In this document: positions 21,543-30,729 of the stretch, one piece after another | Layout: each line of letters opens with the position of its first letter | Position numbering within the stretch: position 1 is the stretch's first letter | Assembly: GCA_003255025.1 (NCBI GenBank) | Contig: QANY01003937.1 | Span: 181,161 to 245,160 of the forward strand | Source: Datisca glomerata | Taxonomy: Eukaryota > Streptophyta > Magnoliopsida > Cucurbitales > Datiscaceae | Length of the DNA stretch: 64,000 nucleotides | Direction: 5' to 3' | Notes under the pieces: generated by a model | Told to the model about the DNA's origin: nothing | The model's input: the letters and a program-made list of their open reading frames with translations, nothing else | The model's database searches: none | Translations under genes and position numbers: made by a program

Positions 21543-22892
21543 GGTCCAAAATAGACCAGTTGGACCCCAAACGCCATTCATGAATGATGACTCACCATTA
21601 TTGACACTAAAACCACCGTAATTAACATGTATAGAAGTATTAAAATAGACAAATTTTTACCATGTATAATTATAGATCCTGATGTAGTCAATTAATCCTA
21701 TTTACGGGTTTAACGAACACGTATAACTCCCAAGGTTAGTTTAGCCTTTTATTTTATAATTATTATCCCACAAGAACGTATCATTGATTATGTTGTTGTG
21801 ATTTTATGACAAATATCGAGTAAAATAATTTTTCACTATTTAACGAACATATATAACCCCTAAGGTTGGAGGTGAACACCTTGAGAAGACTCATTTTCTA
21901 AATGCAAACATTCACCAAATTAAAAAAAAAAACATATTTTTCATATTTGTGTATTGCATTTAGGCCAAACACCATCATCACATGACCAAACGCCACCACC
22001 ACATGAGGAAACATCATGTGTTGATGGCGTTTAGAGCCTGCTGATGGCATTTGGGCTCTCAAACACCATTTTTTGTGATACACTATACCGGCGGTTTTAT
22101 CAACCAATACTGGCAGTTTTCGTGTCAATAACGACGATTTTTACAACCAATACCGGTAGTTTTTCCCATATACCGGTCATTTTTTACCCAATACTGGTGG
22201 TTCTGGCGATTTTTCCAATTTTAATATCTATTGTGGCGATTTTGGTGTCAATACTGGCGGTTTTGGTGTCAATAGCGGCGGTTTTAGTGTCTATTGCAAG
22301 TCATCATTCATGAATGACGTTTGGGGTCCAACTTGTCCATTTTTTACCCCAAACGCAGTGGCGTTTGGCTTAGATTTAATAAAATATATTTATATGCTTA
22401 TAAATTAAAACATAAAATGTGTGAAAATAGTTAAGTGTATGAAAATGGTTAAATTAGTTAAGTGTATAATGATTAAGTATTTAAAAATGACTAAGTGTAC
22501 GACTAAATGACAAAAAATGTACATAAAAATGACAAAGGATTAAAAATTACTAAGTGAATGAAAATTATCATTTGTTAAGTACGTGAAATGCCTATGTGCA
22601 TGAAAATATGGCTAAGTGACAAAACAAGTAAGTACATAAAAATTGATAACTTTGTTTGTGATTCATTGAGTATACATTGATCAATTTTAGAAAATCGAAT
22701 TTGTTGAAAAACCAATGTAAAACGTCCGAAAAATCATTGTATTGATGCAACACTGCCGCAAATTAGAAAAAGCGCTAGAAACTGCCGGTATAAGGGCATA
22801 AACCGCCGGAATAGGTTGTAAAAACTGTCGATATTTGTTAGAAAATCGCCAGTATAGGTTAGAGAAACTAGCGGTACAGAAGGAATCTTGGG

Positions 22893-23650
22893 GTTCACCA
22901 AAAATTAGAAATTCTTTTTTTAGAGGTTCACCAAATATGTAGTGAGGTTCACCAAATACGTAGTGGGGTTCACCAAATATGTAATTGGGTTCATAAAATA
23001 CGTGCAAATTAATATTTTTTGAAGAGATTCGGGTTAACCAAATACATAGTGAGATTCACTAAATACATACAAAATTAATAATTTTGGGAGGGGTTCACCA
23101 AAAAAGACTTTGTACGTATTTGATGAACCCCAATATGTAATTGGTGAATCTCAGTACATATTTGGTGAACCACTCAAAAAGTTATTAATTTATACATATT
23201 TGGAACCCCACTACGTATTTGATGAACCCCACTACATATTTGGTGAACCCCTTCAAGAATTATTAATTTATACGTATTTGGTGAACCCCACTACGTATTT
23301 GGTGAACTTCTCCAAGATTTATTAATTTATACATATTTGGTGAACCCCATTGCGTATTGGTGAATCCATGTACATATTTGGTGAACATCAGTACGTATTT
23401 GATGAACCTCTCCAAGATTTATTAATTTGTACATATTTGGTGAACGCCATTATATATTTGGTGAACCCCACTACGTATTTGGTGAACGCCTCCAAGAATT
23501 ATTTATTTATACGTATTTGATGAACCTCACTATGTATTTGGTGAACCCAACTACGTATTTGATGAACCTCTCCAAGATTTATTAATTTGTACGTATTTGG
23601 TGAACCACAATACATATTTAGTGAACCCTAATACGTATTTGGTGAACCAA
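22893..23650. repeat. Right block of 21-bp repeats, flipping orientation near 23103
   Basis: GGTTCACCAAATACGTA units at 22893-23100 change to TACGTATTTGGTGAACC units at 23108-23650. The right arm has more copies than the left. The whole block can fold on itself as well as on the left arm. Confidence 0.9.
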
Positions 23651-23885
23651 AAAAAAATTTGCAGGCATCAATGCAGGGGAAAACCCGGCATTGGAGTGAA
23701 ACCCTTATCTATGACCATGTGACCTAAATTTTAGAATGTTTGTCAAAATATTTTTTTCTTTTCAAATCTAGATCCCAGACCTTCGTCATACCTTTCAGCT
23801 TTCATGGTATAATAGCTTGTTCCACATGAAAAACCAAACAATAAAACTTCAACTAATTGTTATTATCATTAAAGATGTAAAAAGA

Positions 23886-24660
23886 ATTAGTGTGGTGAGT
23901 CTTTCTTTTGTTGATGATCTTCGGATCTTTTTTTCAAAGGAGAGCTTGAGTTTGTGAGAAAAATCAAGGTAGGGTTAGATCTTTTTGAAACTCTTTCTAG
24001 TTTGCAGCATAATGAGGCTAAGAGTCATGTCATTTTCTTTGGAGTTGAGGAGTTATTGCAAACCAGATCTTGAATGAAATGGGTTTCACCGGAAGGGGGC
24101 TTCCATTAAAGTATTTGGGAGTCCTTTTATATCTTCCAAGCTTAGCAGGGGTTCGATGTGATATTTTAGTGGAGAAAAATGCGCAGAGAACTAAGCAGAG
24201 GGAGAACAAGTTTCTCTCCTACGCAGGCAGATTGCAGCTCAAAAAATCCATCGATACTGCCGTTGAGGCTTATTGGACATGCCTCTTCATCCTCCTTAAG
24301 TAAGTGATGAAGAAAGTCAATCATGCATTGGGAAACTTTCATATGGAATGGGAATTCTTCGTTAGGTAAATGTGCTAAAATAGCTTAGGATCATATTTGT
24401 GCTCCTTTTTAGGAGGGGGGTTGTGGGATGATGGATTTAACTATTGGAACATTGCTGTTATGGCTAGGCATTTTTGGAGCTTGACATCCAGACCTAAAGA
24501 TTCCCTCTAGATAGCTCGAAGTCAACATAAATCGCTTAAAACCCATTCAATCTTCACTATCAAATGCTTACTGATCCTACATGGTCCTAGAGAAAAATCC
24601 TGAAGCTAAGGAAGAAACTGAGTTGTTTTTGCAGAGTTAGAGAGTTACTAAGGTAGTCAG
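23886..24660 (+). pseudogene. L1-type LINE reverse transcriptase remnant with FVDDL box
   Basis: A reverse-transcriptase F-x-DD box SFVDDLRIFFKGELEF is encoded at about 23905-23955 (FVDDL in place of the usual FADDL). It is followed by NEAKSHVIFFGV, then MGFTGRGLPLKYLGVLL (from 24070), LSYAGRLQLKKSI and YWTCLFILLK. Beyond a stop at about 24301 come MKKVNHALGNF, NIAVMARHFWSLTSRPKDSL and KILKLRKK, the expected colinear order of plant LINE ORF2. Stops and small frameshifts make it inactive; the 5' and 3' parts of the LINE are missing here. Confidence 0.8.
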
Positions 24661-25207
24661 TACAAGAAATATGACATTCTATAAAATGGAGAAAATCCTG
24701 TGAAAAGAAATTCACAAGGTTCTCGCGGCACCTCTGACAGCCCCTCATATTAAAAGTTCGCGTTTTTCGCAAGGCGTAATAATGTCTCCTTTGAAGAATC
24801 CTATGGTCTCTCAGTTTTTACATGATTTTTCAACTCATGTAGAACATTGTTTAATAGGAGTTTCAGACACTTGTTGAAAATATTCAACATTCACGTGTAT
24901 TTTATATCATATAGAGTGAGATACCATAAGGTTTATTGTTATAGTAAAGTATTCATATTAAACAGTTCAAAAGTATAATTTTATCTAGAATAAAGAACAC
25001 CAATCTAATAATTGACAACATTAATATTATTCATTTCAACAAAATTTTATATTATTCATTTGATCAACTTACAAATAAATATAACATGAAAACTAACAAA
25101 CTCATCATTAAAATATACAAGCAAACTTGTTCCAATAAATGAAAAATATAAAAAATGAAAGTTCAAGTCTAAAAAATGAAAACTGAAGAACCTAAGTTGA
25201 ATGATAG
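24661..25207. other. AT-rich stretch without a recognised gene
   Basis: No coding similarity seen. A CAGTACAAGAAATATGACAT at about 24658 is reminiscent of a CACTA terminus, but no partner end was found. Confidence 0.4.
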
Positions 25208-25469
25208 TGTTTTACAACAGGGTATGCAGGCACTTCAGACCTTTGACCGACCCTTTAGCTGCCAAAATCAATTGACCATGGCAAATAGATGCAATTGGTA
25301 TTCTAGAATTCAAAAATTTGCTAACCAACTTTATAACTAAACCATACAAAGCAAGATAATTGGGAGCTCAGCCTCTTGGTATAACCAGCCCGTCATATTT
25401 ACCGATCTCAATTTAATCAAATGTTGCATTAAGTGTGAAATTGTGTCCACGAGATTCAGAGTAAGCATT
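25208..25469 (-). pseudogene. DJ-1/PfpI family (DJ-1D-like) exon, broken
   Basis: Minus-strand translation reads AYSESRGHNFTLNATFD, stop, IEIGKYDGLVIPRG, stop, APNYLALYGLVIKLVSKF, LNSRIPIASICHGQLILAAK and GSVKGLKC, then after a 1-nt shift TAYPVVKH. This is the core of plant DJ-1/PfpI proteins (stress-linked glyoxalase/chaperone-type enzymes). The nucleophile Cys of the ICHGQ elbow is still encoded (codon at 25281-25283). Two in-frame stops (25413-25415, and 25368-25370, probably CGA to TGA in the PGGRAPEY motif) and a frameshift disable it. An AG acceptor (25470-25471) precedes the exon, so it is a genomic fragment. N-terminal and C-terminal parts were not found. Confidence 0.8.
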
Positions 25470-25600
25470 CTAAAGTATTAGAAGCATTGTTTAGTTTGTA
25501 AAACTAATAAAGAGTTGGCTCTTGCTAAACTTTAGAGATGCACTAACAATGAAAGACAAAAGTCGTTGATTCACAAGTAAAAAATTCCTCAATGTATTTT

Positions 25601-26334
25601 TATAACAATCAATTTGCAACTGAAATTTTCAGTTTCATAACATTCAACAATACATGATTTCACGTCAGTTAGTCGACAACATGGTTTAGATAGTAAGAAG
25701 AATAATTACATGTTACATTAGACTTCTATGCAATGGAATATCTTAATATATTCACATAAAATACTAGAGGCCGGCAATTCATGTTCCCAGTCAATATTGT
25801 TAGGCCTTGATCACGTTCAAGAAGGATAAACGATTAGAAACTACTAATATACTTACAAGGTACTAAGACCCAAGATTTATTAGCATAGTAGGGAAAGACT
25901 AATGTCTATTTCAGCAGGGAACTTTCTAGAAGAAAGAGAAAAGTTGCTCAAGAAAACTCCAACTCTTTATAACAATCAATTTGCAACTGAAATTTCCAGT
26001 TTCATAACACTCAACAATACATGATTTTCACTTCAGTTAGTCGACAACATGGTTTAGGTAGTAAGAAGAATAATTGCACGTTACACGACTTCTATACAAT
26101 GGAATATCTTAACATATTCACATAAAAATACTAGAGGCCGGCAATTCATGTTCCCAGTCAATATTGTTAGGCCTTGATCACGTTCAAGAAGGATAAATGA
26201 TTAGAAACAAGTAATATACTTACAAGGTACAAGATCCAAGATTTATTAGCATGTTAGGGAAAGACTAATGTCTATTTCAGTTGTCAACATTCTAGAAGAA
26301 AGAGACAAGTTGCTCAAGAAAACTCCAACTCTTT
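25601..26334. repeat. Tandem duplication of a 367-bp segment
   Basis: Copies at 25601-25967 and 25968-26334 are very similar throughout. Landmarks are AACAATCAATTTGCAACTG at the start, CTAGAGGCCGGCAATTCATG in the middle and AAGAAAACTCCAACTCTTT at the end. No open frame or transposon signature was recognised. It may be intronic DNA carried with the neighbouring DJ-1-like fragment. Confidence 0.9.
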
Positions 26335-26917
26335 GCACTCATCAACCAGGTACAAAAATGACTACATTAAACAGTCTATAGTGGAAGAGGGACATCGAGC
26401 AACATCTAACTACCAAGACATTACAGTATGATGGTGAATGACCTAAAGAACAATGAAATAAACACTAGAGAGATGGCCAAGTGATCATGGATGAAAATGA
26501 AAGAGCTAAGAGATAGAGGCTAAATTAGAGTATCATAATTTATTTACAATTAAAAATACGACCCCTATACCACGATTTATAACACACAAATAGCTCAGTA
26601 CATTTTTTTATCAGTATGAACGGGACATTATATGAACTCTTAAATAGGAGAGAAATGTAAAACATCCAACAATTACTAGAAGGATATTTGTAGTGTCATT
26701 CAGAACATCTATAGATCTTCATTCGATCAAATACATATTCTCAAAATTTTGGATTATTTGACTTCGATTGGTTATTTTACCTTAAATATATTATGTAATT
26801 ATTAATACCTCTAGAATCATAGTAGGTGGTAGGTGCTCGAGACTTAACATGAGAAATCATAGGAAACCACCGAACGAGATCAAAACTAACGAGTAACTAA
26901 TTTAGTTTACCCATTTA
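26335..26917. other. Intergenic stretch, nothing recognised
   Basis: AT-rich, no meaningful open frame and no repeats seen, between the 367-bp duplication and the PGK fragment. Confidence 0.4.
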
Positions 26918-27417
26918 GGAACATCAGCTCGGATTCTGGTATCATCAGTGATGTTGACATTGTCGTCGAAAGGAACATTCAGATTGGCCCTAACAAATAC
27001 CCTCTTACCCTTCAAATCTACCTCCTTAAGGGTACTCACGCTCCTCTTGGTCGCCTTGAAAGTCCCTGAAAACAACTGTAAATTAGAAAATCATGAATGC
27101 CCAGATAAGTTACCAACTCAAACACACATATCAATTGGTGACGCTTACGAGACATTTGTTCTCAACTTAGAACTTAGAAGTGAAGGAGAACTCAGAACTC
27201 AAATTAAGAACTTAGAGTATTTTATTCTCGACTAAAAGACAGAGGCAAGAAAATTTGTTATATATCGAAAGATTTAGAAAAATACTAGAGAATCAAACCT
27301 GAAAAAAAAACCCTAGTTCATTCTTTGTTTCTGAATGAAAGAGTGAGAGAGAAGCTAATCCATAAGCTCTACTCTCTCTTCTTCGACAAAGGTCTAGCCC
27401 TAGGTTGTCTATTTATA
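26918..27417 (-). pseudogene. Phosphoglycerate kinase 5' fragment (first residues plus promoter-like region)
   Basis: Minus-strand translation from 27057 gives (K)[32 protein letters not shown] and [14 protein letters not shown], the N terminus of cytosolic phosphoglycerate kinase (glycolysis; ADP + 1,3-bisphosphoglycerate to ATP + 3-phosphoglycerate). The start codon is changed from ATG to AAG (27055-27057), and similarity ends after ADVP at about 26918. Only about 46 of some 400 residues remain. Upstream, a CAG acceptor-like site just before the coding start, a leader with AACCCTAG and CT-rich sequence, and a TATA box TATAAATA (27410-27417) suggest that the PGK promoter, leader and leader intron came along. 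Substitutions at conserved positions (D to N in VRANLNV) fit decay. Confidence 0.8.
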
Positions 27418-28353
27418 TTTTGAGAGGGAGAAAGATGTGTGAGAGAGAGCTTCTTTGTGCTTTGTATTTTGAGAAGAATTGAGAGAGAGAAGGAACGGAT
27501 CTTGTCTGAGAGGAATCAAGGGATGGAATCAAGAGAGAGTCTGAAAAATCGAGAGAGGGAATCGAGAGAGACTCTGAAAGATTAAGAGAACTCGAGAAGC
27601 AATGGAGCTTCTCTCTAAAAATCGAGGAGAAGAGCTTCTGGGAGAGCTAAGAAGGAACGGGGTGAAGTCTCGCCTCTCTAAAATGTTTCTCCTTCACCAA
27701 CAAAATGATATTTTGCTCAAGTTCCGCGTCTCCAAAATTTGCATCCCGCCTATTTTTTTACTTTTAACAGGAATGGTTTCTATATGGTTCATAAAAATTC
27801 TTGTTGTTTTGAGGTTTTCTTTGGAGGAGACTATGAACTTTGTATTTAAACTTTGTAAAATGTCATATTTATTGTAATGAGCAAAATCATTATCTTAGCT
27901 GAGCCATGGCATCCAACATGTGTCCTACTTAATGTTGGGAGTAATGACCTTATGCATAACATCAGAGGGGATTTGGCTACCCATCTTAAAAAGAAAGTGT
28001 GGATTAACTATTTAATTACTTTAATTCATATAATTTGAAGTTATAGACAAAATTAGTTATTTTTTAAGAAAGAAGTAAGGATAAAATTGTCTAAAAATTA
28101 TTTTGCTTATATCCCCTCTTTAAAACATAATAGGATATTATCTATTGTTATCCAATCATATTCTCTCTGGTTCTTTTGATTTGAAATGCAGTTAGTGTAG
28201 TTGGATCAATAATCAATTCAATTTTAGATCATTTAAATTTGGATCAATTTAAAAGATATATTTACTTTCAAAAACAAAATGTTTTCAAACTTTTTGTAAA
28301 ATGGAGTCAAGCTCGCACGAGAATCCAGATCAAGGCGTTACAGAACATTGGAT
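27418..28353. other. Purine-rich then AT-rich stretch
   Basis: GAGAGAGA-rich sequence (27430-27620) is followed by AT-rich sequence. An open frame at 27602-27877 has no recognisable similarity. No gene called. Confidence 0.4.
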
Positions 28354-28557
28354 TTAAAATTTAATTTTTTTTAATGAAACACCCTTTGAAAACACTTCAA
28401 TAAAAAATGGTCCTCCATCTGCTGCTATCTTTTTCAGTTTGACTTGGCTTCCTTTTGCTGTTATCTTATGATATTTAATGAGTGCATGCACCATCTCTTT
28501 ACTCTCTTCAAAAGCCATAAGAAAATTGTTTATATAGAAGAAATGAAGGAGAAACAA
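28354..28557 (-). other. Unidentified short open frame overlapping a duplication
   Basis: The minus strand is open for 67 codons. It includes ESKEMVHALIKYHKITAK and GSQVKLKKIAADGGPFFIEV, which look like a real protein segment (charged, few rare residues), but I do not recognise the family. Its start overlaps the 84-bp tandem duplication. It may be a captured exon. Confidence 0.25.
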
Positions 28558-28654
28558 ATCTAGTTTTCAATGCACCATCTCTTTACTCTCGTCAAAAGCC
28601 ATAAGAAAATTGTTTATACGGAAGAAATGAAGGAGAAACAAATCTAGTTTTCAA
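28487..28654. repeat. 84-bp tandem duplication
   Basis: Copies at 28487-28570 and 28571-28654 differ at only a few bases. The unit begins TGCACCATCTCTTTACTCTC. 84 is a multiple of three, so the duplication preserves the minus-strand frame of the adjoining open stretch. Confidence 0.95.
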
Positions 28655-29990
28655 TTTTTAAGGAAAAATTATAAACCCAGTTTTCAACTTTTGTCAATGG
28701 GAATATTACACTCCGGCATTTTGAACTGGTTATATGTTCAATTATTTTGAAAGACGGCATTTAAGAAAAATTAGTTAGTTTGGACGTTTAATTATTTTGG
28801 AAGACATAGGATTTAAGAAAAATGATTTAGTTTCCACGTGTGATATGCACGTGGTCTCGACTGAATATGGTAAATTATGATATGGTATATACTTGTTCAA
28901 ACGTCAATATTATATATAATAATTCTTAAGGTTGTGTTGCACCCTAATAAAAATCATATTAATGTTGTTTGTAGAATATATAAAAATATATTAGATTTCA
29001 GTCAGACATATATCGTTATTTCAAAAATTATTCTTTTTAGTTCTATGTTTTAACTAATAAATTTACATATGATTCATTTTGACATTTTTATTCATTCGTC
29101 TTGCTTTCATCTCGCTTTCATTTTTATTTTTATTTTTGTCGTACTTGTATTTAAGTTATACAATCAAGTGTTAATATTTTGTGCAAAAATATTTTTCCCT
29201 CTTAACTTCATTTATATATAATATAGATAGATAGTCATTTATTCATAAGAATTACGAACTAATGTGTGTGAGTGTGTGAGTGTGTGTTGCGTGTGTTTGT
29301 TTGTAATTGACTTGCCGACGGTTAGACGTAAAAATAGATAAAGTTATTGATGAAATGAATTTAAAACTTAAAAATTATAAATAAATAGACATTAATTATT
29401 TAAGTTCTTAATTTAGAAATATAAAAAGTAATATTACATAAATAGGGTATACGGGAGAAAATATTTTTAGACTTCTTTGTCTAATTATTTTTAATTTAAT
29501 TTCAATTTTACCAATATAAAATTGATGACTACGTAAAATAAAATATTTTGCAACTGTTTTTAGGTCAAAATTAAATAGTTGAGACCTTACTTCTTCCTAA
29601 CTTTACAGATTGTTATTTAATAACTATATTTAAATTTTCATGTATGCATACATCTATATTTGTATAGATGATTTGTTTTTAAATTATACTATATTTTTAT
29701 ATGCAATATATATCATAATATGTTCCATAGAGTTTGTAAATTACATTTAATTATTATTGTACCGAAGTGAAATTAAATATTTTCATCGATAAAAACTTTT
29801 ACACAAAATAGCATAATCATTCTAGACATTATAAATATTTTGATTCATAAGGTATGATTTGTGAAAATGTAAGATGCAGTGAAGATATACGAAGAGCTTT
29901 AATAATTTAATTGAATTTTTCATAATTTTATCTTTAATATCATATATGATTTAAATTATATGAATATTTGTAAACAGCGATGTAAAGGAA
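28655..29990. other. AT-rich intergenic stretch
   Basis: No gene, RNA or transposon signature seen. A short GTGTGTGAG-rich run lies at about 29264-29300. Confidence 0.5.
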
Positions 29991-30451
29991 TGTTTTTCAC
30001 ACCAATAGAATCGACAGTAATTATCGATAAAAAATGATGGAAGTGTTAGAGAGTGAGAGAGGGAGTGCAGTAAATGCTCACTTTTGTTGTATTGCCCAAA
30101 AAGTTATACCATTCTCACCCATTACACCAGTCTTTACATAAACATCAATTTAACAATAAATAATAAAAGGAGGGGAATGATCCCCCTCTCCTCAATATTT
30201 TCGGGGGTTTATCATGCCTATAGGATCTCGCTCATACTTATGAGATTTCTTGTCAGGTGTCCCCCCTTTCAATTCATCTACTCTCTTCATATGTCTCATC
30301 TATATGTCTTTCAACTGCCAATTCAGTCACAGCCACGCGACCTTCTCTCGTGATTAAAATCACGTTCTCCCTATTCTCGTGCGGTGGAGATCTTCTTGCT
30401 GCCTCTTGATCGATCATTTCCATCCACATGGCTCAGTGTAGATTTTCTACA
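29991..30451 (-). repeat. 3' LTR of the Tat-like gypsy element
   Basis: Aligns with 37043-37477. Landmarks are AATAGAATCGACAGTAATTA, AGGGGAATGATCCCCCTCTC, ACGCGACCTTCTCTCGTGAT and the end TCAGTGTAGATTTTCTACA. The left boundary is uncertain by about 15 bp. The GGGGAATGATCCCC core is palindromic. Confidence 0.85.
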
Positions 30452-30471
30452 TGTTCATTCCCCCCATTACA
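30452..30471 (-). other. Polypurine tract of the Tat-like gypsy element
   Basis: The minus strand reads TGTAATGGGGGGAATGAACA immediately before the LTR start TGTAGAAAATC, the expected second-strand primer site. Confidence 0.65.
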
Positions 30472-30729
30472 CTCAATGAATTCCAATTCGTTGAGGCGTA
30501 ATGGGTGCACTTCACGCTTGTCTGCTTTATTGGTCCTGTAAATATTAATAACACGCAGAAAGACACATTATTGAATACTAAAAACGTATACTATCATTTC
30601 CTCATTTCCCACTGTTGCTGACACGTCTCTCGGGAATGGTATCTCTTCACTTGTCTGCATCGCTCCACCTTCCAATTCTCAATTCTTGGCGCCAAATGTG
30701 GCTTTTCAATTCACGCTCTTTGTTATTGC

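Larger units (their letters stand above)
20125..23725. mobile_element. Foldback-like element with about 1.4 kb inverted arms
   Basis: Sequence at 20125-21600 is repeated in inverse orientation at 22290-23725, around an AT-rich centre (about 21620-22280). From the outside in, each arm holds four kinds of sequence: a GGCATTGATxCCTG terminal zone; arrays of the 21-bp GGTGAAC/TACGTA unit; ACCGGCGGTTT-type motifs and a shared segment ending in AAACAAAGTTATCAA; and a TGTxACTTAG..ATTTTCAT zone with CCAAACGCCA motifs. The left arm carries an extra 305 bp (20952-21256) between two TTATCAA copies. No transposase frame was found. Long inverted repeats made of short tandem units fit foldback elements or non-autonomous MULEs. 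The ACCGGCGGTT motifs also recall CACTA subterminal repeats, so the class is open. Confidence 0.65.

Noticed and set aside
20277..23325. Open frames with repeated (V/I)FGEPHY-type heptads on both strands
   Set aside because: A 21-bp unit gives a 7-residue periodic peptide by necessity; it appears in inverted copies and alternates with stops, so a coding role is unsupported.
20280..23650. Resemblance to a CRISPR array (short regular repeats)
   Set aside because: Plant nuclear DNA, no unique spacers, repeats flip orientation, no cas genes.
24655..24790. Possible CACTA terminus CAGTACAAGAAATATGACAT
   Set aside because: First bases do not match CACTA, no subterminal motif array and no matching right end nearby; it directly follows a LINE remnant.
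29264..29300. TGTGTGAG-rich run as a telomere- or satellite-like array
   Set aside because: Too short and irregular; a simple low-complexity stretch.
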